A stretch of DNA of 64,000 nt from Pseudomonas sp. MM211 (GCF_020386635.1 NZ_CP081942.1:3658001-3722000), one strand, 5' to 3'. Counted from the first letter of the stretch, positions 41,954-51,461 are shown. Notes: generated by a model not told the origin, from the sequence alone. Program-made: numbers and translations.

Positions 41954-42187
41954 ATGGGACAGCGTCAAACGCAGATATTGAAACAAGACCTCAAAGCAGT
42001 CGCAGAAGATCTGAAATGGGCATCTGTCGATTTGGTCAAAATTGCAGAGCGCCTAAGAGGTACAGAGAACGAAGCGGATGCCTGGGCCATTCTTCGCATG
42101 GTCGGCGTGCTGATCAACGGCGAGGATCGGCTCAACAAATATGCTGGCGAGGTAAAGGCTGGACGAATAGTGAGAGCCAAGGGTTGA
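41954..42187 (+). CDS. Small hypothetical helical protein
   Basis: A 77-residue protein of mainly charged amphipathic helix (QILKQDLKAVAEDLKWASVDLVKIAERLRG, then DAWAILRMVGVLINGEDRLNKYAGE). No recognised family. AAGAGG lies five to six bases before the ATG. A strong 16-bp hairpin follows at 42220-42256. Reasonable coding likelihood but no functional clue. Confidence 0.6.
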   Translation: MGQRQTQILKQDLKAVAEDLKWASVDLVKIAERLRGTENEADAWAILRMVGVLINGEDRLNKYAGEVKAGRIVRAKG

Positions 42188-42219
42188 TGATGATCGGCTA
42201 TCAATGCAGGAGTCAGTCG

Positions 42220-42256
42220 TAGGCGCGATGCGATGGCTCTCATCGCATCGCGCCTA
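42220..42256. repeat. Perfect 16-bp hairpin
   Basis: TAGGCGCGATGCGATG and its exact complement surround the five-base loop GCTCT. No T tract follows; it may terminate the preceding gene, protect its mRNA or be a REP-like palindrome. Confidence 0.7.
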
Positions 42257-42402
42257 TTAAACAGGCTGCGGCTTGACGCGCTTACGCCAACGACTGGCCT
42301 TTCATTTCTGCGACGCGCCCCACATAAATACCGATGCCTTTCGCCATTGACTCAGCTATATCTCACGGCCAGGATCATTGAAGGCCGTTTCAAGGAGTGA
42401 GT

Positions 42403-42696
42403 ATGTTGGTATTTATCGGCGGGCTGATCGAATGGGTAGTGGATTTCGTCACTGACGTCTGGCTCGTGCGCAAAAAACGCTCGCTGAAGAATCGCCCGGA
42501 AAACACCTGGAACAAGGCCGCAGAAGATGTTGCCTTGGTAGATGGGCTGACCACGGCGCTGCTTGCGTTCGCCGTTGTGGTTTTCGTCGTGATCCACTTT
42601 GTGGTCGGGCTCTCTCTTGGCGTAAGCCTTTCCCTCTCCATAGCGCCAGCGTTACTGTACTGCTGCTACCGGTGGATCAAACTGATGAACGGCTGA
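42403..42696 (+). CDS. Small inner-membrane protein
   Basis: A 97-residue protein with an N-terminal hydrophobic stretch (MLVFIGGLIEWVVDFVTDVWLV), a polar middle (RKKRSLKNRPENTWNKAAEDVALVDG) and a long hydrophobic hairpin (ALLAFAVVVFVVIHFVVGLSLGVSLSLSIAPALLYCCY). No known family. AAGGAG lies five bases before the ATG at 42403; the GTG at 42397 overlaps the ribosome site. Function unknown. Confidence 0.7.
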   Translation: MLVFIGGLIEWVVDFVTDVWLVRKKRSLKNRPENTWNKAAEDVALVDGLTTALLAFAVVVFVVIHFVVGLSLGVSLSLSIAPALLYCCYRWIKLMNG

Positions 42697-42835
42697 CTGG
42701 CACGCCCCGACAAGCGCCCCTAGCTGAGTAGCCTCCAACAAAGTAGCGCCTCCCATTGATGGGATATGCAAGTCACCCGTTTGGATATCACGTACAGCGT
42801 GCGTGAACTACTACAACTATCCAAACAGACACAAA

Positions 42836-42866
42836 AAAGCCCCGTAGCTATTAACTACGGGGCTTT
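42836..42866. terminator. Intrinsic terminator of the pgsA-tRNA transcription unit
   Basis: Stem AAAGCCCCGTAG/CTACGGGGCTTT with a seven-base loop, A and T tracts at both ends; just downstream of tRNA-Cys on the minus strand. Confidence 0.9.
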
Positions 42867-42871
42867 CTGTT

Positions 42872-42945
42872 TGGAGGCTGAGGTCGGAATCGAACCGGCG
42901 TTCACGGATTTGCAATCCGGTGCATAACCACTCTGCTACTCAGCC
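42872..42945 (-). tRNA. tRNA-Cys (anticodon GCA)
   Basis: 74 nt with encoded CCA; acceptor GGCTGAG, anticodon stem-loop GGATTGCAAATCC (GCA), T loop GGTTCGATTCC. It follows tRNA-Gly and pgsA, the conserved Pseudomonas order. Confidence 0.97.
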
Positions 42946-42984
42946 TTTAAACTGAACAGGCCGTACTAGACGGCCCATTTAAAT

Positions 42985-43060
<76 letters not shown>

Positions 43061-43126
43061 TTGTCTTATCGACGGGCGCCATTCTATAGCTTCGCAACGC
43101 CCAGTCAAGCTCTTGATTCAAAAAAG

Positions 43127-43687
43127 TTATTTCTTTTCTGCGGTCACGCTGAGGTGCGGCCAAGCGGCAAGCAGATATTGCACCATCGACCACAAGGTGA
43201 GTACTGCAGCGATAATCAGCAGCACATAACCGATCAGTACCCAGAAGCCGAACAACGGCGGGTTACCGAGCAGGATCACCAAAGCCACCATCTGTGCGGC
43301 GGTCTTCCATTTGGCCAGGTTGGACACTGCAACATGCGCCCTCGCCCCCAGCTCGGCCATCCATTCACGCAACGCCGAGACGACGATTTCACGGCCGATG
43401 ATGATGGTCGCAGGTACGGTCAGCCACAGGTTGGCGTGTTCGGCAACCAGTAGCACCAAGGCGGTGGCGACCATCAGCTTATCGGCGACCGGATCAAGGA
43501 AAGCCCCGAACGGTGTGCTCTGCTCCCAGCGGCGTGCCAGGTAGCCATCGAGCCAGTCAGTTACGGCGGCAAAGGCGAATACCGCGCTGGCAGCCCAGTA
43601 GCTCCACGAAAATGGCATGTAGAACAACAAAATGAAGATCGGGATCAGCAGAACGCGGAGCACCGTTAGGAGGTTGGGGATATTCAT
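43127..43687 (-). CDS. pgsA: CDP-diacylglycerol--glycerol-3-phosphate 3-phosphatidyltransferase
   Basis: A 186-residue inner-membrane enzyme for phosphatidylglycerol synthesis: it joins CDP-diacylglycerol and glycerol-3-phosphate to give PGP. The CDP-alcohol phosphotransferase motif is complete, DGYLAR...[10 protein letters not shown], with the four metal aspartates and glycine spacing. The start [22 protein letters not shown] and several further hydrophobic helices fit. It lies between uvrC and the Gly and Cys tRNA genes, as in other Pseudomonas, and is probably read from the gacA-uvrC promoter. Confidence 0.97.
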   Translation of the reverse strand: MNIPNLLTVLRVLLIPIFILLFYMPFSWSYWAASAVFAFAAVTDWLDGYLARRWEQSTPFGAFLDPVADKLMVATALVLLVAEHANLWLTVPATIIIGREIVVSALREWMAELGARAHVAVSNLAKWKTAAQMVALVILLGNPPLFGFWVLIGYVLLIIAAVLTLWSMVQYLLAAWPHLSVTAEKK

Positions 43688-43720
43688 CGGCTCGACTGGG
43701 CGGTTAGGTGAGGCGGCATT

Positions 43721-45559
43721 CTACTCGCTGTGCAGGGCTGCATAAATCAACCCAGCGAGCTTTTTACTGATACCAGGTGCTTTAGCGATCTCTTCTGCAC
43801 TGGCACGAGACAATTCTTGCAGACCACCAAAGTGGTTGAGCAGTTCACGGCGGCGCTTCGGCCCGACGCCAGCGACCTCCTCCAGGCTCGATGTGCGGCG
43901 TGTCTTGCCACGCCGGGCACGGTGCCCGGTGATAGCGAAACGGTGCGATTCATCGCGGATCTGCTGGATCAGGTGCAGGGCTGGCGAATTGCCCGGCAAG
44001 GTGAACTCGTTTGCGGCGTCGTTCAGGTACAGGGTTTCCAGGCCCGGCTTGCGCGTGGTGCCCTTGGCTACACCGAGCAGAATAAGCTCTGGAACCTCGA
44101 GGGTGGTCAGCACTTCGCGGGCCATAGCCAACTGACCTTTGCCACCATCGACCAACAGGATGTCCGGCAGCTTACCTTCGTTCTGCTTAACCTTGCTGAA
44201 GCGGCGGGTCAGCGCCTGGTGCATGGCAGCGTAGTCGTCGCCACCGGTGACGCCTTCGATGTTGTAGCGCCGGTAGTCCGATTTGATCGGGCCTTCGGGG
44301 CCGAACACCACGCAGGAGGCTACCGTGGCCTCGCCGCTGGAGTGGCTGATATCGAAGCACTCCAGGCGCTGTGGCACTCCGTCCATGTCCAGGGCTTCGG
44401 CAAGGGCGTCGAAGCGACCGGCCATATGCGCCCGGTTGGCCAGCCTGGCGCCCAGCGCCTGCTCGGCATTGGTCACGGCCAGCGCCTGCCAGCGCGCTCG
44501 GGTGCCACGGACGCGGTAGCTGATGCCCAGCTCACGCCCACGCAGCTCCTGAATGGCTGAGATAAGCACGGGATAGTCTTCGTGGGGCGCGTTGACGATA
44601 AGTTCGGTCGGCAGATCGCGCTCCTGACTGCCCAGATAGTACTGACCGAGAAACGCCACGAGCACGTCCTGCGTCTCTTCCTCGATCGCCACCTGGGGAA
44701 AGAAATTCTTGCTGCCCAACACGCGCCCGCCACGCACGCTGATCAGGTGCACGCAGGCGCCGCCTGGGTTGACCATGGCCGCGATGACATCGACGTCGCC
44801 GGTACCGCCCTCCATGCTCTGCTGATCCTGCACGCGACGCAGCAGCGCCATCTGGTCACGTAGCTCGGCGGCCTTTTCGAAATCCAGTGCCATGGAGGCC
44901 TGCTGCATGTTCGTGGACAGCTCGGCATTCAGGGCATTGCTGCGCCCTTCCAGAAACATCACCGAGTGGCGCACATCCTCGGCGTATTCGGCCGGCTCGA
45001 CGAGGGCGACGCAAGGCGCCTTGCAACGCTTGATCTGGTATTGCAGGCAGGGTCGCGTGCGGTTCTTGAAGTAGCTGTCTTCACACTGGCGCACCAGAAA
45101 AGTCTTCTGCAGCAGCGCCAGGCTTTCCCGGATCGCACCAGCACTCGGGTAAGGCCCGAAATAGCGGCCCTTGCTGTTCTTGGCGCCGCGATGGATGTCC
45201 AGGCGCGGGTAGTCACCATCCGACAGGAATACGTATGGATAGGATTTGTCGTCACGCAGCAGGATGTTGTACGGCGGCCGCCATTCCTTGATCAGTGTCT
45301 GCTCGAGTAGCAGCGCCTCGGTCTCGTTGGCGGTGATGGTGGTTTCCACCTGGGCGATCTTGCCGACCAGCGCGGAGGTCTTGGTCGCCAAACCGGTCTT
45401 GCGAAAGTAGCTGGCAAGACGCTTCTTCAGGTTCTTGGCTTTGCCGACGTAGAGCAGATTCGAGCTCGCGTCGAACATACGGTATACGCCTGGGCGACCG
45501 CTGCAGGTGGCGAGAAAGGCACTGGCATCGAACACGGGAGTGGCTTCAGCTAGTGGCAT
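43721..45559 (-). CDS. uvrC: Excinuclease ABC subunit C
   Basis: A 612-residue nucleotide-excision-repair nuclease that makes the 3' and 5' incisions with UvrB. Domains in order: GIY-YIG ([33 protein letters not shown]), the UvrB-interacting UVR helix ([21 protein letters not shown]), the RNase-H-like endonuclease ([34 protein letters not shown] with the catalytic Asp), and the C-terminal helix-hairpin-helix pair ([37 protein letters not shown]). The start [19 protein letters not shown] lies 14 bp inside the end of gacA, so translation is coupled. Confidence 0.96.
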   Translation of the reverse strand: MPLAEATPVFDASAFLATCSGRPGVYRMFDASSNLLYVGKAKNLKKRLASYFRKTGLATKTSALVGKIAQVETTITANETEALLLEQTLIKEWRPPYNILLRDDKSYPYVFLSDGDYPRLDIHRGAKNSKGRYFGPYPSAGAIRESLALLQKTFLVRQCEDSYFKNRTRPCLQYQIKRCKAPCVALVEPAEYAEDVRHSVMFLEGRSNALNAELSTNMQQASMALDFEKAAELRDQMALLRRVQDQQSMEGGTGDVDVIAAMVNPGGACVHLISVRGGRVLGSKNFFPQVAIEEETQDVLVAFLGQYYLGSQERDLPTELIVNAPHEDYPVLISAIQELRGRELGISYRVRGTRARWQALAVTNAEQALGARLANRAHMAGRFDALAEALDMDGVPQRLECFDISHSSGEATVASCVVFGPEGPIKSDYRRYNIEGVTGGDDYAAMHQALTRRFSKVKQNEGKLPDILLVDGGKGQLAMAREVLTTLEVPELILLGVAKGTTRKPGLETLYLNDAANEFTLPGNSPALHLIQQIRDESHRFAITGHRARRGKTRRTSSLEEVAGVGPKRRRELLNHFGGLQELSRASAEEIAKAPGISKKLAGLIYAALHSE

Positions 45560-46190
45560 CGACCATGCCGTGACGCACTGCAAGCAACGCCAGCTCCACA
45601 TCGCTGGTGATCGCCAGCTTTTCGAAAATCCGATAACGGTAGGTGTTCACCGTCTTGGGCGACAGGCAGAGCTTGTCGGAGATGCTCTGCACCTTCTGGC
45701 AGCCGGCAATCATCAGGGCGATCTGAATCTCGCGCTCGGAGAGCAGATCGAACGGCGAATTGCTGCTCTGCGGCTGAAACGATTTCAGGGCCAGCTGCTG
45801 AGCAATCTGCGCGCTGATAAAGCGCTGCCCGGCGAAGACCATACGAATGGCTTGCACCATTTCTTCCAGCGCAGCGCCTTTGGTCAGATAACCGGCTGCA
45901 CCGGCCTGCAAGAGGCGCGTCGGAAACGGATCTTCCTCACACACAGTAACAGCCACGACCTTGAGATCGGGATGGCTACGGGTCAGCTTGCGCGTGGCCT
46001 CAAGGCCGCCAATGCCAGGCATCTTGACGTCCATCAGGACTACATCCGGCTTCAGCTCACGAACCTTCTTCAGCGACTCTTCGCCGGAGCTGGCCTGGCC
46101 AATGACCTGCAGGCCCTCTATATCGGCCAGCATGCGTGAGATGCCAGTACGAACGAGGTCATGATCATCGACAACCAATACCTTAATCAA
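45546..46190 (-). CDS. gacA: Response regulator GacA
   Basis: A 214-residue NarL-type response regulator, the partner of GacS; in Pseudomonas it activates the small RNAs that sequester RsmA/RsmE and so controls secondary metabolism, virulence and biofilm. The receiver starts [20 protein letters not shown], with the phosphorylated Asp in [10 protein letters not shown] and the Lys in YLTKG. The LuxR-type output is [43 protein letters not shown]. It starts with TTG at 46190, as known for gacA, with GAGG eight bases upstream. A TATAAT -10 lies at 46302-46307. Confidence 0.97.
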   Translation of the reverse strand: MIKVLVVDDHDLVRTGISRMLADIEGLQVIGQASSGEESLKKVRELKPDVVLMDVKMPGIGGLEATRKLTRSHPDLKVVAVTVCEEDPFPTRLLQAGAAGYLTKGAALEEMVQAIRMVFAGQRFISAQIAQQLALKSFQPQSSNSPFDLLSEREIQIALMIAGCQKVQSISDKLCLSPKTVNTYRYRIFEKLAITSDVELALLAVRHGMVDATS

Positions 46191-46567
46191 ATGAACACCT
46201 CGTACCTGCGCGAGCGCCGCACAGCGACTACCTGAGAGAACCGCACCATAACAAAAAACCTGACGCCTGAGTTAGCTCCGCACGTCAATTCACTAGCGCC
46301 AATTATAAGTTTCTAGCGGCGTTGGCATCACCTCTTCGACGCCTTCAGCAATCTGCCAGCAGCCGAAATAAATGCGCAAGGATGTCGCAGCTCTGGCTGC
46401 TCAAGGGTCCAGCTATCGCACCTTAAGAGCGAAATACCAGCGCCATCGAACTGTAATCGCCAGCACGGAAACTCGAGCAGTGCAAAGGCGAATAATTTAA
46501 GCGGAACGCCAGCCGTGAGTCACCGCTCTCAAATTACAGACCGTGAAACATACCCAGGGGAAATCAC
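46191..46567. promoter_or_regulatory. gacA promoter region (gene-free, 377 bp)
   Basis: On the minus strand a perfect -10 TATAAT lies at 46302-46307, placing the gacA transcript start near 46295, a leader of about 100 nt. The -35 is weak. The rest shows no gene, and I see no Rsm-type small RNA or GacA upstream site. Confidence 0.55.
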
Positions 46568-46774
46568 ATGGACATGCTCATCAAGCAGCTCAAAACCGTA
46601 ACCGCTGGCCGTTACCACATCATCACGGAAACCTCCTCGGACGGTCTGCAGGTCGATTGCCTTGACCTGCAGTGCAATCTCGTTGCGACACGTCGACTGT
46701 CTGCCGCGCAGATGCAGAACAAGATCCTGATGACTGCCGTTTATGCAGACCTCAAGGGCTCGCTGGGCTACTGA
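46568..46774 (+). CDS. Small hypothetical protein
   Basis: A 68-residue protein: DMLIKQLKTVTAGRYHIITETSSDGLQVDCLDLQCNLVATRRLSAAQMQNKILMTAVYADLKGS. Predicted beta strands followed by a C-terminal helix; Pseudomonas genomes carry several such short proteins, but I cannot name a family. GGGGAAA precedes the ATG. Low-level evidence only; coding is plausible because of the ribosome site and the amino-acid composition. Confidence 0.55.
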   Translation: MDMLIKQLKTVTAGRYHIITETSSDGLQVDCLDLQCNLVATRRLSAAQMQNKILMTAVYADLKGSLGY

Positions 46775-46935
46775 TAGCTCACCAGCGAGAACCTTGTACG
46801 GCCGCGCGTGATTTAGCTTCACCTCTGCCTATTTAAACTACTGATAGTTGAGTAGGCAGCCACGCTCCCCTCGGCGTAGTCACAAAACGCTCGCTGCAAA
46901 CGTGAAGACAGAGTGACATTTACTGCCTCCACTAT

Positions 46936-46955
46936 TACTGTATATAAAAACAGTA
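46936..46955 (+). promoter_or_regulatory. LexA (SOS) box
   Basis: TACTGTATATAAAAACAGTA: CTG-N10-CAG with a T/A-rich centre and symmetric flanks, close to the ideal LexA operator. It ends 15 bp before the DUF1654 ATG, and TATATA inside it could be the -10, so LexA binding would block transcription. Confidence 0.8.
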
Positions 46956-46970
46956 AGCAGGTTGGCTCAC

Positions 46971-47219
46971 ATGGCAAAAGGCACCCCATCAGCAGCAGCG
47001 ACGCCCTCTTCCTACGCATTGCTCGGCGCCAGGGTTTCACGGGCCATCAACTCACCGGCTGCGCAAAAATCTCGGACAGCCGTATTGCTCCACGCGGAGG
47101 GTGATAACCCAGACGACTGGGCGCGCATCCTCGAAGAAATCGGTGAGAACGATAACGTCACGATCGCTCACCGGGACGACGGTTACCAGTTGTTCTGGAC
47201 GGTTCCAAAAGATGACTGA
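46971..47219 (+). CDS. DUF1654 family protein under LexA control
   Basis: An 82-residue protein of the Pseudomonas/phage DUF1654 family: SSYALLGARVSRAINSPAAQKSRTAVLLHAEGDNPDDWARILEEIGENDNVTIAHRDDGYQLFW. This is the usual pattern of a helix, the NSP-A-Q phrase, a strand with DD-W and a C-terminal DDG-strand. Function unknown. I chose the ATG at 46971 over the TTG nine bases earlier. The LexA box at 46936 implies induction by DNA damage. Downstream is unrelated sequence. Confidence 0.82.
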   Translation: MAKGTPSAAATPSSYALLGARVSRAINSPAAQKSRTAVLLHAEGDNPDDWARILEEIGENDNVTIAHRDDGYQLFWTVPKDD

Positions 47220-47289
47220 TCGGTTGCGAAAATAGCCTGAGCGAAGGCGACAAGGCTCATTCTATTTTGAGCTATGGGCTGATAGCACG

Positions 47290-47433
47290 ATGCTTCGACA
47301 GACCGCACAATCAGGCAGAGATCACCCCAGCATGATCTCGATTGCGCTCGCCCTAAGCGTATCGTTGGTATCTCTGCTAGGTGCAGGCGCCTACACACTG
47401 TTGCAGATTCTCGACGGGTTCAGCCAGAACTGA
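47290..47433 (+). CDS. Possible 47-residue single-helix membrane protein
   Basis: A short frame, MLRQTAQSGRDHPS followed by a clear transmembrane helix (ISIALALSVSLVSLLGAGAYTLL) and a short polar end. Its composition resembles real small membrane proteins, but the ribosome site is weak and there is no homology evidence here. Confidence 0.35.
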   Translation: MLRQTAQSGRDHPSMISIALALSVSLVSLLGAGAYTLLQILDGFSQN

Positions 47434-47542
47434 CGCCAAGCCCTGCAGCGCTAATACGGGTATCTTTCAGCCCCTCTCGCACTGGGAGGGGAATGGCACT
47501 AACCTAGCTAGCGAGATCCCCTTCCCGTATCAGTAGAAGCTC

Positions 47543-48772
47543 ATGTCAGAAAACTCGCTCAGCATAAGCCTGCTGCTGCCTGCCGGCACCTCTCTGGCAA
47601 GCAAGCTCAGCCACGAACTCATCGAGCATCTACCGGTAGGCGTTTATCTCTGTAATTCCACTGGCGTCGTCGTAGCGTACAACCACAAGGCAGCGGAAAT
47701 CTGGGGCGAGGCCCCCATGCTGGGCGACAGCCAGGTCAAGTTCTGCGGGGCGCACAAGCTGCTGACTCCCGAAGGCGTGCATATTCCCCATGAACTCACG
47801 CCGCTGGCGGACATTCTTGTCACCCAAAAGGCAGTGACCAACTTCCGTACCATCGTCGAACGCCGCGACGGCAGTCGTGTGCCGGTGCTGGCCAATATCG
47901 TCCCGTTGTTCGACGAAAACGGCACCATGCTGGGCTTTATGAACAGCGTGCAGGACCTTCGCCAGCAGGTCGCCCAAGAGCTCAATCAGCAGCATCTGGA
48001 GAGCGCTCTGTTTCAGTCGCAGAAAATGGAAGTGGTCGGCCAGATCACCAGCGGCCTTGCCCACGACTTCAACAACCAGTTAGCCAGCATGTCCATGGCC
48101 TTGTCGCTAATGGAGAAGGATATCGAGACAGCGGGCTCCAGCCGCCTGAGCAAATATTATGATCTCTGCAAGGAGGCAGTGGATCGAGCCACCTCGTTAG
48201 CGGACAACCTGCTGCGTTTCTCCCGTAAGCGCGCCAAGAAACTGGAGCGAATCGATCCCAACCAGGTGCTGCTCGGCATGGCTTCGCTTATCCGCACTGC
48301 AGTTGGCAGCAAGGTCGTGCTCAATCTCAGCCTGGCTCCCGATGCACGCTTCCTGAAGGCCAACAAACAGCAACTGGAAAGCGCCATCCTCAACCTGGCT
48401 ATCAACGCCCGGGATGCCATGCCAGACGGCGGCACGCTGACCCTCAGCACCCACGACGCCAACCTCGACCGCACAAACTTCAGCCATCACAACTCCAACT
48501 TCCAGCCAGGAAGCTATGTGGTGATCAGCGTGATCGACGACGGCTGCGGCATGACGCCTGAGGTACTGGACAAGGTCTTCGCGCCCTTCTTCACCACCAA
48601 GGAGGACGGCAAAGGCACCGGCCTGGGGCTCTCCATGGTGCGCGGCTTCATCAATGAAATGAATGGTCAGCTCACCGTAGAAAGCGAACCGGGACAAGGT
48701 AGTTGCTTTCGCCTGCACTTCCCCAGCTATGGAACGGAGCACTCTATGGCCATTGAAGGGGCTGATCATTAA
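47543..48772 (+). CDS. PAS-domain sensor histidine kinase
   Basis: A 409-residue soluble kinase. A PAS domain at about 25-130 (LIEHLPVGVYLCNSTGVVVAYNHKAAEIWGEAP), then a linker and a dimerisation H-box of the HDFNN type (VVGQITSGLAHDFNNQLASMSMALSLMEKD, phospho-His). The ATPase part follows with N-box (LESAILNLAINARDAMPDGG), G1 (VIDDGCGM), F-box (VFAPFFTTKEDGKGTGLGLSMV) and G2. There is no transmembrane helix, so it senses a cytoplasmic signal. No response regulator is adjacent on this strand; it is an orphan, or it signals to the response regulator at 53380. Confidence 0.9.
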   Translation: MSENSLSISLLLPAGTSLASKLSHELIEHLPVGVYLCNSTGVVVAYNHKAAEIWGEAPMLGDSQVKFCGAHKLLTPEGVHIPHELTPLADILVTQKAVTNFRTIVERRDGSRVPVLANIVPLFDENGTMLGFMNSVQDLRQQVAQELNQQHLESALFQSQKMEVVGQITSGLAHDFNNQLASMSMALSLMEKDIETAGSSRLSKYYDLCKEAVDRATSLADNLLRFSRKRAKKLERIDPNQVLLGMASLIRTAVGSKVVLNLSLAPDARFLKANKQQLESAILNLAINARDAMPDGGTLTLSTHDANLDRTNFSHHNSNFQPGSYVVISVIDDGCGMTPEVLDKVFAPFFTTKEDGKGTGLGLSMVRGFINEMNGQLTVESEPGQGSCFRLHFPSYGTEHSMAIEGADH

Positions 48773-48874
48773 GCAGCAAGAATTTGCGCAGTGTTGCGAC
48801 TCGCTCGAACAGCGCGCAGAACATCACTAACGCTCTAATGGCTAACCCAATGACTCGATAGCGCGTAGCCAAGA

Positions 48875-49312
48875 TCATGCGCGATGTTTTTCAAAACGTA
48901 TATCGCCGCCCGGCAAACGCTCCACAGGCTCCCAGCCGAGATTCCGATAGAAGCCATTGGCGCGGCTCGCCTCAGCGGTTTCAAGCCATATGGTCTGGTG
49001 ATGCTCAAACAGGAGTGTCTCGACTTTTGCCATCAGACTGCGCCCCAACCCAAGCCCCTCGAACTCTGGCCGGACAAAAGCAGCGAAGACGCAGGCATCT
49101 TCTACGTCCGCCATGGAAAAACCTGCCGGCATACCATTCACCTCTGCGATCCAGATGCTCGGGGTCGTGGAGATTACTTGCCGTATGGCATCTGGGGTGA
49201 TGCCCATTTCCGTCAGTTGATCGCGGGAAAGGTGGTTTTCTTTCACACTGACTCGAATATCAAATATCGCACTGACATCGGACTCGGTGCCAAGCCTTAT
49301 CAATATATCCAT
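48875..49312 (-). CDS. GNAT-family N-acetyltransferase
   Basis: A 145-residue acetyl-CoA-dependent acetyltransferase. ESDVSAIFDIRVSVKENHLS at the start and IWIAEVNGMPAGFSMADVEDACVFAAFVRPEFEGLGLGRSLMAKVE with the acetyl-CoA loop (GLGLGRS), then LETAEASRANGFYRNLGWEPVERLPGG, define the fold. GGAGG lies nine bases before the ATG. The acceptor is unknown. Convergent with the kinase gene, single. Confidence 0.88.
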   Translation of the reverse strand: MDILIRLGTESDVSAIFDIRVSVKENHLSRDQLTEMGITPDAIRQVISTTPSIWIAEVNGMPAGFSMADVEDACVFAAFVRPEFEGLGLGRSLMAKVETLLFEHHQTIWLETAEASRANGFYRNLGWEPVERLPGGDIRFEKHRA

Positions 49313-49434
49313 GGCGCACTACCTCCATAGGCTGAACGCGAAAAGCCAGGAAAATTGGCCCACCGCGCCTGATCGCTCAGTTCAACTTGGGCGCTGCAAA
49401 AGCCCATAACGCAGCGCACCGGAGAAAAAACGCA

Positions 49435-49466
49435 AAAAAAAGCCCAGCGATCCGCCAGGCTTTTTC
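49435..49466 (-). terminator. Terminator after tRNA-Ser
   Basis: On the minus strand AAAAAGCC and GGGCTTTTTTTT flank an interrupted stem (GGCG/CGCT), giving a hairpin with a long T run eight bases past the tRNA. Confidence 0.7.
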
Positions 49467-49473
49467 TATTTTT

Positions 49474-49564
49474 TGGTGGAGGGCTAGGGATTCGAACCCT
49501 AGAAACGCTATTAACGTTCGCCGGTTTTCAAGACCGGTGCATTCAACCACTCTGCCAACCCTCC
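49474..49564 (-). tRNA. tRNA-Ser (anticodon TGA)
   Basis: 91 nt with encoded CCA: acceptor GGAGGGTTGGCAGAGTGGTT, anticodon stem-loop CCGGTCTTGAAAACCGG (TGA), long variable arm and T loop GGTTCGAATCC. Confidence 0.97.
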
Positions 49565-49743
49565 AGGTCGACTTGGATGCTTCATCTTGCCGAAACATCC
49601 CTTTGCAACCTTGTTGGTTGCGGGCGGCATCTTACCGGAACGTAACACACTGTCAAACACTCTGATTGGGCAGTACCCAAGGCTCTGCTATGATGCCTCC
49701 CGACCTTGGTCACGGAACCATTAGCCTTTACAGGAGTGTCGCC

Positions 49744-50412
49744 ATGCGCGAACAAGATTACGCACACAACCCTACACGGGTTGAACAAACCGCAGTCAGC
49801 AGCGTTCTGCGCAACACTTACGGTTTGCTGGCTCTCACTTTGGCATTCAGTGGCATCGTGGCGTTCATGGCTCAACGTGCCAACGTGCCGTACCCAAACA
49901 TTTTCGTCGTGCTGATCGGCTTCTATGGCCTGTTCTTCCTGACGGCAAAGCTGCGTGACTCCGGCTGGGGCCTGCTGTCCGCCTTCGCACTGACTGGCTT
50001 CATGGGTTACACCCTGGGCCCGATCCTCAACCGTTACATGGGCATGGCTAATGGCGCTGAAGTCGTCAGCTCGGCATTCATGATGACGGCTCTGGTGTTC
50101 TGTGGTCTGTCTGCCTATGTGCTGACTACCCGTAAGGACATGAGCTTCCTGAGCGGTTTCATCACCGCCGGCTTCTTCGTCCTGCTGGGTGCTGTGTTGG
50201 CTAGCTTCTTCTTCCAGATCAGCGGCCTGCAACTGGCAATCAGCGCTGGCTTCGTGCTGTTCTCGTCGGCCTGCATCCTGTATCAGACCAGCGCGATCAT
50301 TCACGGTGGTGAGCGTAACTACATCATGGCGACCATTAGCCTGTATGTATCGATCTACAACCTGTTCATCAGCCTGCTGCAAATCTTCGGCATCATGGGC
50401 AGCGACGACTGA
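49744..50412 (+). CDS. Bax inhibitor-1 / YccA family membrane protein
   Basis: A 222-residue inner-membrane protein with seven hydrophobic helices, matching Ycc[52 protein letters not shown], and the C-terminal [41 protein letters not shown] with the conserved acidic/tyrosine region. YccA modulates FtsH proteolysis. The ATG at 49744 has AGGAG eight bases upstream. A strong terminator follows. Single gene here; the tus genes often found nearby are absent from the window. Confidence 0.95.
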   Translation: MREQDYAHNPTRVEQTAVSSVLRNTYGLLALTLAFSGIVAFMAQRANVPYPNIFVVLIGFYGLFFLTAKLRDSGWGLLSAFALTGFMGYTLGPILNRYMGMANGAEVVSSAFMMTALVFCGLSAYVLTTRKDMSFLSGFITAGFFVLLGAVLASFFFQISGLQLAISAGFVLFSSACILYQTSAIIHGGERNYIMATISLYVSIYNLFISLLQIFGIMGSDD

Positions 50413-50430
50413 TCGACTCCCCCGTACGTG

Positions 50431-50458
50431 AAAAGGCCCGCCAATTGGCGGGCCTTTT
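50431..50458. terminator. Bidirectional terminator after the yccA-like gene
   Basis: A perfect 12-bp stem AAAAGGCCCGCC/GGCGGGCCTTTT around AATT; serves both convergent genes. Confidence 0.92.
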
Positions 50459-50473
50459 CATTTCTGGCAAATT

Positions 50474-51073
50474 CTACTGAGTGGCCTTTTCCCGCATGCC
50501 CTTGAGGGTATTGAACGGCGCCTCTACGACGAATTTATTAGAGAGCCACGAAGGAACGCTGCCTCCTGGGTCGGAATGTGCTTCGTAGATGACCTCTACC
50601 ATGCCGTCAGCCTTGGGGGTCATCGTCCAGTGCCCTTCTACTTCAGCCACCCGCACATAGCCTTTCTCTTCCGGCTTGTAGTCGGGCACGCCATGCAACT
50701 TGCGGGTCACACTGCCATCGGCGCCCTGCTCGGTCGTCACTTCGATGATCGAATCACGGGGCGTGACGGGCCATGGAGTATTGAAACGCGTGTATGTCCA
50801 GCTCTTGTCCCCTTCATGCTTGAGCAGCCGCTGCTCCTGGCACTCGTGAATCCAGGCGCACGACGCCTTGACGTCTTCCTGAAGCGCCCTGAGCCTGCTT
50901 ATATCAGCCTTGATCAGGGTCACGCCGCGATAGGCCTTGTAGGGTGAACCGGCCACGTCGCTCAAGTACACCTTGATGCCCTCTTCGTCCTTGACCAGGC
51001 TCCACCCTTCGGCGTGAGTGGCAGACGCGATACACAGGGCAGTGCTTGCTACCAACAATCGGGTCAACGACAT
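50474..51073 (-). CDS. Exported START-domain lipid-binding-like protein
   Basis: A 199-residue protein with a signal peptide (LTRLLVASTALCIASATHA). The rest is a START/SRPBCC fold: WSLVKDEEGIKVYLSDVAGSPYKAYRGVTLIKADISRLRALQEDV, WIHECQEQRLLKHEGDKSWTYTRFNTPWPVTPRDSIIEV, and the C-terminal helix GGSVPSWLSNKFVVEAPFNTLKGMRE. Bacterial periplasmic START proteins are thought to bind hydrophobic ligands. No operon partner; convergent with the yccA-like gene across a shared terminator. Confidence 0.88.
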   Translation of the reverse strand: MSLTRLLVASTALCIASATHAEGWSLVKDEEGIKVYLSDVAGSPYKAYRGVTLIKADISRLRALQEDVKASCAWIHECQEQRLLKHEGDKSWTYTRFNTPWPVTPRDSIIEVTTEQGADGSVTRKLHGVPDYKPEEKGYVRVAEVEGHWTMTPKADGMVEVIYEAHSDPGGSVPSWLSNKFVVEAPFNTLKGMREKATQ

Positions 51074-51109
51074 TTCATTCTCCGAGGCTGACTTGTTTTC
51101 TTGTAGCGC

Positions 51110-51370
51110 CTAAACAGCTGTTGCCGTAGCGCCCTCCAGCCAGGCGAGCAGGCGGATAGCGTCCTCGCTGCTATTACCGCAGACATCGAGATCTGCCGAA
51201 AATGCCGAGCAAACTGCGGGGCGATCCGGGTGACCGAAGATTGTGCAGCGGTTGCCCGGGTCGAGGTTTACGCAACGCTGCCCCGCCGGTTTGCCGTTGG
51301 GCATGCCAGGAATGAAGGAGCTAATGGAGGGAGAAATGCAGCAGGCGCCACAACCGGGACGGCATTGCAT
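51110..51370 (-). CDS. YkgJ-family cysteine-cluster protein
   Basis: An 86-residue protein of the YkgJ/UPF0153 family with a Cys cluster ([46 protein letters not shown]), eight Cys in all, which chelates zinc or iron-sulfur. FGHPDRPAVC is diagnostic. CGAGG lies upstream of the ATG. Function in the cell is unknown. Confidence 0.87.
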   Translation of the reverse strand: MQCRPGCGACCISPSISSFIPGMPNGKPAGQRCVNLDPGNRCTIFGHPDRPAVCSAFSADLDVCGNSSEDAIRLLAWLEGATATAV

Positions 51371-51461
51371 GGGGAGGAACCTCGAACGAACGACACGGCG
51401 CTAAGCGGCGGCAATTCTAGCGTGCCTGGCGGGAGGCTGGCAGCCCCTGCCGTCACTGCCG

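Noticed and set aside
46191..46567. Search for an RsmX/Y/Z-type small RNA beside gacA
   Set aside because: No GGA-hairpin series, no GacA upstream element and no terminator were found.
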